Below, in pieces: positions 54,416 through 63,181 of a DNA stretch of 64,000 nt (positions within the stretch are counted from its first letter, which is position 1; each line of letters starts with the position of its first letter). The position numbers and the translations under genes are program-made. The stretch comes from Ignavibacteria bacterium UBA2360. Its GTDB lineage: Bacteria; Bacteroidota; Ignavibacteria; Tepidaquicellales; OLB5. The notes beneath the pieces are model-generated. The model was not told the DNA's origin, searched no databases, and saw nothing but the letters and a program-made list of their open reading frames with translations. The stretch covers positions 335,360 to 399,359 of the forward strand of contig DDTQ01000012.1 of NCBI GenBank assembly GCA_002344125.1, in the 5' to 3' direction.

Positions 54416-56689
54416 TTAAAGTTTTTCTTCCATCATCATTTCATAATGTTCTTTGCCAATTATTCTAAAAATAATAGCAAAAACATCAAAAAGAATTTTA
54501 GGGTTCTCATTTATAATTTTTTGATAGTAGACACTATCAAGTGCGGATACTTTATGGCTTTCGTCGTTAATTGTTGAAATAAAGGCACATTTTATATAGA
54601 AGTAATTGTCGTTTTGGTCATCATTAACTAATGCCGACCAAGAATCATTACCGAAACCCACAAAATTAACATAGCTTTCAATAATTCTTCTCATTGTATT
54701 AGATATAACTATGTTTAAAGTAGAGTCTGTTGGCAAATTAGCTTTTATATTTTTGATTGAATTCCACATTAATGAATAGTCATCAAAGACAGTCTTATTG
54801 CGAGACCCGGTTATTGAAGTTTGGTTTTTAATTTTTGTTATTTTATAATGCCAATAATCTGTACAAATTGACCCTCTTTCAAATGATACTTCTTTATAGA
54901 AATATATATTGTGAGTAAGAATTACGACTTGAGCAATATTGTTATTTTTAAAAAGCTTACGATTTGTATTATTGTCATCATTGTATCTTTTAATCAAAGC
55001 TCGAATTAGTGTTGAAACAATAAATAAAGATTGACTATCCAAGCTAGAAACGGGGTCATCAATTATGATAATCTTTTTTTTAGTCCCTGAATTAAGTAAA
55101 TCATCTGTTCCAAGACACAATTGATAAAAGTATAGAAATGAAATGAAGTTTTTCTCACCTTCACTTAAACTCTCAAATACTGGACTTAAATTTGGAGAAT
55201 TTGGACGTTTCAAATAATATCTTGAAATATTGTTGATTATTTCTTTTTCGGCAATTACAAACCCTTCAAAACCCGCGTTAGTAAGTAGCATGTTGATACT
55301 GTCTATTGCTTCTTTTGTATTTACAGTTTGACTTCTTAAATTTTCAATATTCTGTCTAGCTGTATCTATTTTGTTATTAAATTGATCTATTAGTTCAGTC
55401 GCATATTTGTTAATTCTAACATACTTTATTTTTCTTTTATTAAATTCCTCGATTTTATTCTTGCATTTATTAGCCATGTAAATCCAAATGTTATCCAATA
55501 GCCTTTTCTTGTTTACATCCGTGTCTCTATAAAGTGTATTATTTGTATTTATAAGTTTCGTAAGTTGCTGCAAAAGTACCTTAAATTTAGAAATGGAAGT
55601 AATACATTTTCTTTCATTTGAGTTTACTATTTTCTCATTAAAAATTTTAATATTGTTTTCGTATAATAAGTTAAGCTCAATTAAAAAATCTGAAGTTAGA
55701 TTATTTGGATTGTAAATCTTGTTAATAGCATTAATATTTTCAATAAATTTGTTTAATTCCTTATCGTAAATATCTTTTAACTTTTTTATTTCATCAAGTT
55801 TATTCTTATATGTTTCATCGAAATACTTCTCAAACTGTATTCTTAAGCCTTCATCTATAGTTTCCTTTTGGCAAAATGGACAAGTGTTTTCGTCAGGTTG
55901 AATATAGTCAATTCCTTGCGCAACCCAATTCCTGTTGTTTAATGAATTGATTAATTGTGCTATGTCTACATCTTCATTGCCGATAATAATTTCATTTAAT
56001 ATCTTATCGACTTCTCTCTCTAAACGCCTTATTACTACATAAGAGTTTATATTTAATGTAGTAGTTATTTCTTTTAATTCTTTAACATATAAAGTTTGAT
56101 AGCTTTCTGTCAATTCTTCTAAGGTTAAAGTGCTCAAATTGTTTGTTTGTAGAATGTTAATGATTTCATTAAAATGATTTGTTTTGCTTCCAGAATGTTC
56201 AAGGTAAATCTTGATAAATGCTGCAAACGTACGTCTTTGTTCCCATGCATCATTTAGCAAAATGTCACGTATACCTTTCTCATCATTCTTTAAAATCTCT
56301 AATCTATTCAGGTATATAAGTTTTGAACTTTCATAGGATTGAATGTTATTTTCTTCGTCATTTATTTTCTGATCAATTTGTGCATTTGATTGATTTAATG
56401 AGAACACACCTTTGAAATCTAAACTTTTCTTAAAATTTTCTTCTATAAAATCTTCATTAAATGTCAAAATGTGATGAAGTTGCTTGTTATAACCAATATT
56501 AGTGCAAGCATTAAACTCTGATTTCTGTTCTGTAACATCAAGGGTTAAATTCCTTAGATATTTAGATATAGTTGATTTGCCTGTACCATTAAATCCATAG
56601 AAAAAATTAACCTTTTTAAAATCATTAATTGTAACTCCATTTTGGCTATCGTACGTTGCTACATTTTTAATCGTTAGTGAAGTTATCAT
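54416..56689 (-). CDS. AAA_13-family ATPase with zinc hook (RloC/PrrC-like)
   Basis: The 757-residue protein begins with an ABC-type ATPase N-lobe (Walker A GFNGTGKST, residues about 33-41). A long coiled coil contains a CPFC zinc-hook-like motif near residue 268. The C-lobe has an ABC signature (SLSEGEKNF) and Walker B IIIIDDPVSSLDS with a D-loop. The last 120 residues contain MRRIIESYV (Arg-x3-Glu) and, 41 residues later, ESHK (His). This Arg-Glu...His order resembles the anticodon-nuclease triad of PrrC/RloC. RloC is about this length and also has a zinc hook. The order is Walker A, hook, signature, C-terminal effector. tRNA cleavage is unproven. Confidence 0.78.
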   Translation of the reverse strand: MITSLTIKNVATYDSQNGVTINDFKKVNFFYGFNGTGKSTISKYLRNLTLDVTEQKSEFNACTNIGYNKQLHHILTFNEDFIEENFKKSLDFKGVFSLNQSNAQIDQKINDEENNIQSYESSKLIYLNRLEILKNDEKGIRDILLNDAWEQRRTFAAFIKIYLEHSGSKTNHFNEIINILQTNNLSTLTLEELTESYQTLYVKELKEITTTLNINSYVVIRRLEREVDKILNEIIIGNEDVDIAQLINSLNNRNWVAQGIDYIQPDENTCPFCQKETIDEGLRIQFEKYFDETYKNKLDEIKKLKDIYDKELNKFIENINAINKIYNPNNLTSDFLIELNLLYENNIKIFNEKIVNSNERKCITSISKFKVLLQQLTKLINTNNTLYRDTDVNKKRLLDNIWIYMANKCKNKIEEFNKRKIKYVRINKYATELIDQFNNKIDTARQNIENLRSQTVNTKEAIDSINMLLTNAGFEGFVIAEKEIINNISRYYLKRPNSPNLSPVFESLSEGEKNFISFLYFYQLCLGTDDLLNSGTKKKIIIIDDPVSSLDSQSLFIVSTLIRALIKRYNDDNNTNRKLFKNNNIAQVVILTHNIYFYKEVSFERGSICTDYWHYKITKIKNQTSITGSRNKTVFDDYSLMWNSIKNIKANLPTDSTLNIVISNTMRRIIESYVNFVGFGNDSWSALVNDDQNDNYFYIKCAFISTINDESHKVSALDSVYYQKIINENPKILFDVFAIIFRIIGKEHYEMMMEEKL

Positions 56690-56738
56690 AATTCATGCTT
56701 AATAATTTAATTTAAGAAAAGAAAGTTAAATATAAAAA

Positions 56739-56766
56739 GGTAACCCCCATTTCCATAGGAGTTACC
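56739..56766. repeat. Hairpin upstream of the AAA_13 gene
   Basis: GGTAAC / GTTACC arms (six base pairs exact, more with mismatches) with a 16-nt loop lie 50-80 nt before the AAA_13 start. It could be an operator or the leader structure. No regulator is adjacent. Confidence 0.35.
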
Positions 56767-56831
56767 CTCTATTCGCGTGATTTCAAACTTATTATAAATA
56801 AATTTAAATTTCAACATCAAAAGTAAATAAA

Positions 56832-56859
56832 AAGCACCCGCAATTACTTACGGGTGCTT
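56832..56859 (-). terminator. Rho-independent terminator of katG
   Basis: AAGCACCCG and its exact complement surround a 10-nt loop, followed on the minus strand by TTTTTATTT. It lies 26 nt past the katG stop. Confidence 0.85.
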
Positions 56860-56884
56860 CTATTTTTATTGTCGTCTTACTTTC

Positions 56885-59080
56885 TTACTTCACATCAAAT
56901 CTGTCATTATTCATAACCTTTACCCAGGCGGCGGCAAAGTCGTTGGCGAATTTTTCCTTGGCGTCGTCGCTGGCATAGACTTCTGCCAGCGCGCGGAGCT
57001 CGCTGTTAGAGCCGAACACAAGGTCAGCCCTTGTAGCCGTCCATTTAAGCTCGCCCGTTTTGCGGTCTTTGCCCTCGAATATTTCGTTGGTTTCGTCTGT
57101 GGCTTTCCATACGGTTGTCATATCAAGCAGGTTACTAAAGAAATCATTGGTAAGCTGCTCCGGGCGTTTTGTAAACACACCGTGTTTACTGCCATCCCAG
57201 TTAGCGCCCATAGCACGCATACCGCCAACAAGCACGGTAAGCTCCGGTGCGCTCAGGTTAAGCAGCTGAGCCTTATCTATCAATAATTCTTCTGTTGAAA
57301 CAGTGAACTTTGTTTTCAGGTAGTTGCGGAAACCGTCAGCAACGGGTTCAAGGAATTTAAATGAATCAACATCAGTCTCTTCCTGTGATGCGTCCATTCT
57401 GCCGGGGGTGAAGGGAACTGTAATACTTACTCCCGCATCCTTCGCGGCTTTTTCAACGCCGGCGTTGCCTGCCAGCACAATAAGATCGGCAAGTGAAACC
57501 TTTTTGCCGCCTTTTTGCGCATCGTTAAATTCCATCTGAATGCCCTCAAGTACAGCAAGCACTTTCTTTAGCTGCTCCGGATTATTAACCGCCCAATCTT
57601 TCTGCGGCGCTAATCTTATCCTCGCGCCGTTTGCACCGCCGCGCTTATCTGAGCCGCGGAATGTTGCAGCCGATGCCCATGCCGTAAGCGCAAGCTGTGA
57701 TACTGAAATGCCCGATGCAAGTATTTTTGCTTTCAGTGCTGCAATATCATTATCATCTATTAATACATGGTCACAAGCGGGGATAGGATCCTGCCAGATG
57801 AGAACTTCTTCCGGCACTTCGGGGCCTATATAGCGCGCGCGGGGACCCATATCGCGGTGTGTGAGCTTAAACCATGCACGCGCAAATGCATCCGCGAACT
57901 GGTCCGGATTTTCCATAAACCGCCTGGAAATTTTTTCGTATGCAGGATCAAATCTCAATGAAAGATCAGTTGTGAGCATTCTGGGTTCCTGTCTTTTATT
58001 CGGGTCAAAAGCATCAGGTACGGTGTTCGCGCCCATTCCGCCTTTGGGCTTCCATTGGTTCGCGCCGGCGGGACTCTTAGTAAGCTCCCACTCATACCCA
58101 AACAAATTCCAGAAGAAATTATTGCTCCATTTTGTAGGAGTTGTTGTCCATGTTACTTCAAGTCCGCTGGTAATTGTATCGCATCCTATGCCTGTGTTAA
58201 AATCACATTTCCAGCCCAGTCCCTGCTCGGTGATATCGCCTGCTTCAGGCTCAACACCAACATGCGTTGCTTCGCCCGCGCCGTGTGTTTTACCAAATGT
58301 ATGTCCGCCTGCAATAAGCGCAACGGTTTCTTCATCGTTCATCGCCATCCTTGCGAATGTTTCGCGGATATCGCGTGCTGCGGCTATCGGGTCGGGGTTG
58401 CCGTTGGGACCCTCAGGGTTAACGTATATCAAACCCATCTGCACGGCTGCAAGTGGGTTATCAAGTTCGCGCTCGCCTGTATATCGTTTATCGGCTTCCA
58501 GCCATTTTGCTTCGCTGCCCCAGTAAACATCCTGGTCAGCTTCCCAAACATCTTCTCTGCCTCCGGCAAAACCGAAGGTTTTAAATCCCATTGATTCCAG
58601 CGCAACGTTACCTGTTAATATCATTAAGTCAGCCCATGAAATTTTCTTCCCGTATTTCTGCTTAATAGGCCAAAGCAGCCTGCGGGCTTTATCAAGATTC
58701 GCGTTATCAGGCCAGCTGTTTAATGGCGCAAAACGCTGCTGCCCCTGACCGGCTCCGCCGCGGCCATCGCCAACACGGTATGTGCCTGCCGAGTGCCATG
58801 CCATTCTGATAAACAGGGGACCGTAGTGCCCAAAATCCGCCGGCCACCAGTCCTGTGAATCAGTCATTAATTTTTTCAGGTCCTCTTTTATTGCCTGGTA
58901 ATCGAGGCTCTTAAATGCTTCGGGGTAGTTGAAATCTTTGCCCATCGGGTCAGAAAGTTCGGAGTGCTGGCGAAGTACATTGAGTCTGAGCTGGTTTGGC
59001 CACCAGTCGCGGTTGCTGGTTCCGCCGCCTGCAAATCCGTTTGCCCGTGTAACGGGGCATTTACCGTTAGTGTTTTCCAT
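56885..59080 (-). CDS. katG: Catalase-peroxidase KatG
   Basis: The 731-residue heme enzyme removes hydrogen peroxide. The distal site is IRMAWHSAGTYR (Arg-Trp-His; the Trp would be part of the Met-Tyr-Trp adduct), with the adduct Tyr in MGLIYVNPEGPNG. The proximal heme ligand His lies in IAGGHTFGKTHGAGEATH. The C-terminal half is the usual duplicated, heme-free domain. Length and motifs are typical. No signal peptide is seen, so it is cytosolic. Its context gives no regulator. No OxyR or Fur gene is adjacent. Confidence 0.96.
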   Translation of the reverse strand: MENTNGKCPVTRANGFAGGGTSNRDWWPNQLRLNVLRQHSELSDPMGKDFNYPEAFKSLDYQAIKEDLKKLMTDSQDWWPADFGHYGPLFIRMAWHSAGTYRVGDGRGGAGQGQQRFAPLNSWPDNANLDKARRLLWPIKQKYGKKISWADLMILTGNVALESMGFKTFGFAGGREDVWEADQDVYWGSEAKWLEADKRYTGERELDNPLAAVQMGLIYVNPEGPNGNPDPIAAARDIRETFARMAMNDEETVALIAGGHTFGKTHGAGEATHVGVEPEAGDITEQGLGWKCDFNTGIGCDTITSGLEVTWTTTPTKWSNNFFWNLFGYEWELTKSPAGANQWKPKGGMGANTVPDAFDPNKRQEPRMLTTDLSLRFDPAYEKISRRFMENPDQFADAFARAWFKLTHRDMGPRARYIGPEVPEEVLIWQDPIPACDHVLIDDNDIAALKAKILASGISVSQLALTAWASAATFRGSDKRGGANGARIRLAPQKDWAVNNPEQLKKVLAVLEGIQMEFNDAQKGGKKVSLADLIVLAGNAGVEKAAKDAGVSITVPFTPGRMDASQEETDVDSFKFLEPVADGFRNYLKTKFTVSTEELLIDKAQLLNLSAPELTVLVGGMRAMGANWDGSKHGVFTKRPEQLTNDFFSNLLDMTTVWKATDETNEIFEGKDRKTGELKWTATRADLVFGSNSELRALAEVYASDDAKEKFANDFAAAWVKVMNNDRFDVK

Positions 59081-59634
59081 TTTATTTTTCGGTTATTATA
59101 GTGTTATGATTGTTTATAAATTTTCTATGTGATATGCAAAATAACAACAACCAAGAGCGGTTTGCTAAACCGTTCAATTGTGATCTTTGATCGCTGCTCA
59201 GTTAAAAATGTTTTATGGATAGAATGCGAAATTAACAGTTAATTAGAAAATATTAAAGGTAAAAATGATAACGGAAGGTGAGCCATTAGCGTTTCATGAA
59301 AAAATCTCTTCTTCTTTTATAAATACTCAGGCTATGATTTTGATAATCAAAATCCCCACCTGATTTCAGTTGGGGAATTGATAACGTTTTCCCGCAGAGT
59401 CACTTACAGGAGACTCTGCGATGACGTAGAAATTGAATTCTATATTCCCGTCAGGTTCTCAAATCTGAAGGTATTATTTGCGGAAAGTAATAACATTTTA
59501 ACCCCGCTCTTCTTGACTGGTTTCTCAGTTAGAGCGGGGAAGACGAGACACCAAAAACGGACTTTAGTCCTGATTGCTTAGCATTAAGTAAAGCAAAAGT
59601 TTATTTTGAGTTTGGGATTCAGAATAAACATAAC
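59081..59634. other. Long intergenic region with a hairpin array
   Basis: No gene was found in 554 nt. From about 59353 it contains a hairpin (TCCCCACCTGA/TTCAGTTGGGGA, 59353-59376), a palindrome related to the copy at 21857 (59393-59420), and long-loop arms CCCCGCTCT / AGAGCGGGG at about 59502-59538. The left part (59081-59340) is AT-rich and would hold the katG promoter. The right part looks like several palindromic repeats in a row. Confidence 0.55.
59393..59420. repeat. Dispersed palindromic repeat, copy 2
   Basis: CGCAGAGTC...GACTCTGCG with core CTTACAG. It aligns with the reverse complement of 21857-21886. Confidence 0.55.
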
Positions 59635-60027
59635 TTATTTCAACCTCACAAGCTTACCTTTGCGCTTCACAATATTTTTATAATCCCACTGAATATCACG
59701 CGCCTTCTTCAGCCAGCGTTTTAAGTGAGTAACCTTGATCTCATCCGGCGATGTATATCTGATCTCGGCAGCTTTAAATGAACCTTCAGGCTTCAAACCC
59801 GGCTCGTCAAAAGTTTGCCCGCTCCAGAATAGCAGCCTTACCGAATCTTTTAATTTGTCGTATCCAGCCACGGGATTCCCTTCAATAAACCAAACGGGAT
59901 GCGCGTGCCATATCTTATTTTCTGCGCCCTTTAGATTCTTATCAATTTCTTCAGCCAGAATTTTACAGATCTTTTTATCGTTAACCGATTGTTTACTATT
60001 ATATGATTTGATTTCAGCTGATATCAT
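59635..60027 (-). CDS. DUF1801-family protein
   Basis: The 130-residue protein has the DUF1801 core (KIWHAHPVWFIEGNPVAGYDKLKDSVRLLFWSGQTF, FKAAEIRYTSPDEIKVTHLKRWLKKA) and a basic C-terminal tail. Function unknown, as for the two relatives at 50205 and 50979. It is divergent from the opine-dehydrogenase operon; the 265-nt gap between them is very AT-rich and must hold promoters, but no elements could be assigned. Confidence 0.85.
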   Translation of the reverse strand: MISAEIKSYNSKQSVNDKKICKILAEEIDKNLKGAENKIWHAHPVWFIEGNPVAGYDKLKDSVRLLFWSGQTFDEPGLKPEGSFKAAEIRYTSPDEIKVTHLKRWLKKARDIQWDYKNIVKRKGKLVRLK

Positions 60028-60292
60028 TCAAGTTCTTTTAATTTATATTAATACTGCAAAATATTAAAATTATTTAATTAATATCATAGTTAAAATTTTC
60101 CTGTTAAAATAGTAACTTATCGATTTTTTTCCGATTTAAATTTGCATTTAACTTGCGATTAACTGCTAAAATTTTATTTTATAATCATATACAGAATATA
60201 TTCTTCTGTATTTAACTCGTTCCTTAACATATTTTAACTTACTCTCGTTAAAATAATCTCAAATTTAAAATAATACAGGAGGTTATTTATCT

Positions 60293-61408
60293 ATGGAACC
60301 AATAAGCAAAGATTTTAAACCTAAGTTCGCAGTCCTGGGGGCAGGTCACGGCGGTTTGGCAATGGCAGGGCATCTTTCATTCATGGGATTTCATGTTAAT
60401 CTTTACAACCGAAGCGAAGAAAGATTATGGGGTATTAAGGCGACAGGTGTTATCAAGCTGGATGGTGAAATAGAAGGCGATGGCCGCGTGGCGCTTGCTA
60501 CCACTGATATTGAATCAGCTATCAGGGATGTTGATATAATAATGGTTGTTGTGCCCGCAACCGCGCACCGGTTCATGGCGGAAGCATGCGCCCCATTCTT
60601 AAAAGATGGGCAGATAGTAATATTGCATCCCGGCAGAACTTTCGGCGCGCTTGAATTCAAGCAGATACTCTTAAGGCTAAATCCGGGTGTGAATGCTATT
60701 ATTGCAGAAGCGCAAACCTTTTTATACGCATCGCGGGTAGTAGGTCCCGGGCATGTGCATATTTTCAGGGTAAAGAATTCAATTCCAATTGCCGCCGTTA
60801 GAGCGCATAAGATACCGCTGGTGATAGAAAAATTGAAACCGGCTTACAACGAATTTGTACCCGGCGATAACATTTTTAAAACAAGCTTCGATAATATCGG
60901 CGCGGTATTTCATCCGGCAATCAGCATATTGAATGCGGGGTGGATAGAAGATATAAACGAATTCCAGTTTTACGTTGAAGGTATTACGCGCTCTGTTGCC
61001 AGGGTGCTCGAAAAGGTTGATAGCGAAAGAGTCGCCGTTGCAGCTGCGCTTGGAATCAGGGCTATGACAGCTCGCGAGTGGCTTTACCTTGCCTACGGTG
61101 CGGCAGGCAAAACTCTATATGAAGCGATTCATTCCAACCCCGGCTACAGGGGAATAATGGCGCCGCCTACACTTGATATGCGCTATCTGAATGAAGATGT
61201 ACCCGAAAGCCTTGTGCCAATAGCTTCAATTGGGAAAAAATTCAATGTGGAAACGCCGACTATTAATTCACTTATTTACCTTGCTTCCTGCCTTAATGAA
61301 TCGGATTACATGACATCCGGACGTACAGTTGAAAAACTCGGCATCGCGGATATGAGCCTGAAAGAGCTCAGGCTGCTTTCAATAGGGCAGGCTGATATTA
61401 AAAATTGA
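60293..61408 (+). CDS. Opine dehydrogenase-family enzyme (NAD/NADP octopine/nopaline dehydrogenase)
   Basis: The 371-residue protein has an N-terminal Rossmann domain (VLGAGHGGLAMAGHLSFMGFHVNLYNR, residues 12-40, GxGxxG variant; VDIIMVVVPATAHRFM) and a C-terminal opine-dehydrogenase helical domain (FHPAISILNAG, with the conserved His; MTAREWLYLAYG). Opine dehydrogenases reductively couple an amino acid to a 2-oxo acid. GGAGG lies 9 nt upstream of the ATG. It is first in a unit with a B12-type protein and an asparagine synthetase, so the product may feed an unusual small molecule; metallophore opines (staphylopine type) are one analogy, but no nicotianamine-synthase-like gene is present. Confidence 0.88.
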   Translation: MEPISKDFKPKFAVLGAGHGGLAMAGHLSFMGFHVNLYNRSEERLWGIKATGVIKLDGEIEGDGRVALATTDIESAIRDVDIIMVVVPATAHRFMAEACAPFLKDGQIVILHPGRTFGALEFKQILLRLNPGVNAIIAEAQTFLYASRVVGPGHVHIFRVKNSIPIAAVRAHKIPLVIEKLKPAYNEFVPGDNIFKTSFDNIGAVFHPAISILNAGWIEDINEFQFYVEGITRSVARVLEKVDSERVAVAAALGIRAMTAREWLYLAYGAAGKTLYEAIHSNPGYRGIMAPPTLDMRYLNEDVPESLVPIASIGKKFNVETPTINSLIYLASCLNESDYMTSGRTVEKLGIADMSLKELRLLSIGQADIKN

Positions 61409-61444
61409 TCTTCTTAAATAAAATGTTTAGGATAAAAACAATTT

Positions 61445-61504
61445 ATGAAAGAACAAGTTATGAAGGAAAAAGTTATGAAAGAACAAGTTATGAAGGAGCA
61501 GCTT
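61445..61504 (+). repeat. 15-nt tandem repeat: a ladder of in-frame ATG codons
   Basis: Four 15-nt units each begin with ATG (61445, 61460, 61475, 61490), and a fifth ATG follows at 61505. Units 1 and 3 are identical; units 2 and 4 are near-copies. Each reads Met-Lys-Glu-Gln/Lys-Val/Leu. The fourth unit supplies AAGGAG 6 nt before the fifth ATG. It can act as leader peptide or N-terminal extension. Confidence 0.85.
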
Positions 61505-63157
61505 ATGAAAGAAAAATATATTCTGGGAGGCGCGCTTGGCAGCTGCGTTCACATCGGCGGGTTGCATCACTTCCTTAAACTGGCGGAATCAGAAGGATTC
61601 AAAACTTCTTCGTTAGGACCCGCTGTTGCGGTAAACAGGTTCATTGAAGAAATAATAAAACAAAAGCCGGCAATTGCGGCTGTAAGCTACAGGCTTACGC
61701 CTGAAGTAGCCGCCTCACTGTTTGAAGAAATAAAAAGTAATGTTAAAAAATTCAATTTAACCGGTACAAAATTCATTTTCGGCGGCACTCCCCCCGCAGC
61801 TGAAGCTGCGAAAAGATCTGGTCTGTTCGAAAAGGTATTTCACGGTACGGAATCTATCAAAGAAATAAAAGCGTATCTGCGCGGAAGTGAATCCGGTGCG
61901 GGATCTGTAAACAACGAAAATACTTTGCTGGGCAGAATAAAGGAAAAATATCCGTACCCTTTGCTTCGTCATCATTTTGGCAGACCCGATGTTGAAGAAA
62001 CAATTAAAGGCGCGGCTGAAATTGCAGAAGCCGAAGTACTGGATATCCTTTCACTTGGTACCGATCAGAACGCGCAGGAATTTTTTTTCCGGCAGGATGA
62101 AATGAATCCCGCCATGGATGGCGCAGGAGGCGTACCGGTAAGGAAACCGGAACACCTGAAAGCTATTTACGAAGCTACCCGCAGGGGAAACTTCCCGCTA
62201 ATGAGATGTTACAGCGGAACAAATGATCTGCTTAAATGGGCCGAAATGAGCGTTGAAAATCTAAACAATGCATGGGCAGCGATACCGCTATGCTGGTACA
62301 GCGTTATTGACGGCAGATCAACGCGCTCATTATATGATGCTATCACTGAAAATAAAAGTGTAATGAGCTGGTATGCGGCCAGAGATATTCCCGTGGAAGT
62401 GAATGAATCACACCAGTGGAGCTTAAGGGATGCACATGATTCAATTGCAGTGGTGATGTCTTACCTCGCGGCATATAATGCCAGGTGCTCGGGTGTAAAG
62501 AGTTATGTTTCGCAGTTCATGTTCAACACTCCACCGGGCACCGATCCTTCTATGGATATTGCTAAAATGTCCGCTAAAAGGATCCTGCTTGAATCTCTGG
62601 AAAATGAAAACTTCACAGTTTACAGGGAAGTAAGAGCCGGTATTGCGCATTTTTTCCCTGTGCCGGCAATAGCAAAAGGGCAGCTTGCGGCATCAGTTGC
62701 AATGAGCCTTGCGCTTGAACCGCATATTTTGCATGTAGTAGGTTTCAGCGAAGGTGATCATGCCACTCACCCCGGTGAGCTGATCGAAAGCTGCAACATA
62801 GCTCATGGGGTGCTGCATAACTGCCTGGAAGGTCTGCCGGATATGAAAAAAGATCCGCGCGTTGAAGCCAGGTGCAAAGAGCTTCTTGATGAGGCCGGCA
62901 CTCTCCTTGAAGCGTTAAATGAATTCGGCAAAAATGTTTCTAAGGATCCTCACAGTGATGCCAATGTGATTGCCAAAGCTATCAAGTACGGTCTGCTTGA
63001 TGCTCCGCATTTCAGGGGGAATATTCACCTGTGCGGAGAGATTATCACAAGCCTGATTGATGGTGCATGGTACGCAGTTGAAGAAACAACAGGCAGAATA
63101 ATTAAAGAAGAAGAAAGAACTAATAAAATTCTTAAAGAAAAAGGAATTCTAAAGTAA
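61505..63157 (+). CDS. B12-binding mutase-like protein
   Basis: The protein is 550 residues from 61505, or 570 from 61445. The N-terminal 140 residues match a B12-binding fold: the base-off/His-on motif D-x-H-x-x-G reads C-V-H-I-G-G (Asp replaced by Cys), followed by AVSYRL and a GG motif in KFIFGGTPP. The remainder (about 170-540) is alpha/beta with MSWYAARDIPVEVNESHQWS, FMFNTPPGTD and VVGFSEGDHATHP, resembling the TIM-barrel half of glutamate mutase (MutE); this is a judgement, not a search result. A fused B12-barrel enzyme would do radical carbon-skeleton rearrangement. The start at 61505 is preferred for its ideal SD and because the fold begins at KYILGG. Confidence 0.6.
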   Translation: MKEKYILGGALGSCVHIGGLHHFLKLAESEGFKTSSLGPAVAVNRFIEEIIKQKPAIAAVSYRLTPEVAASLFEEIKSNVKKFNLTGTKFIFGGTPPAAEAAKRSGLFEKVFHGTESIKEIKAYLRGSESGAGSVNNENTLLGRIKEKYPYPLLRHHFGRPDVEETIKGAAEIAEAEVLDILSLGTDQNAQEFFFRQDEMNPAMDGAGGVPVRKPEHLKAIYEATRRGNFPLMRCYSGTNDLLKWAEMSVENLNNAWAAIPLCWYSVIDGRSTRSLYDAITENKSVMSWYAARDIPVEVNESHQWSLRDAHDSIAVVMSYLAAYNARCSGVKSYVSQFMFNTPPGTDPSMDIAKMSAKRILLESLENENFTVYREVRAGIAHFFPVPAIAKGQLAASVAMSLALEPHILHVVGFSEGDHATHPGELIESCNIAHGVLHNCLEGLPDMKKDPRVEARCKELLDEAGTLLEALNEFGKNVSKDPHSDANVIAKAIKYGLLDAPHFRGNIHLCGEIITSLIDGAWYAVEETTGRIIKEEERTNKILKEKGILK

Positions 63158-63181
63158 TTTTAAAAGGAAAGGAAATGAACT

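Noticed and set aside
57861..58526. 221-residue frame antisense to katG
   Set aside because: It is a shadow of the GC-rich katG codons; repetitive Ser/Pro/Leu composition with no domain.
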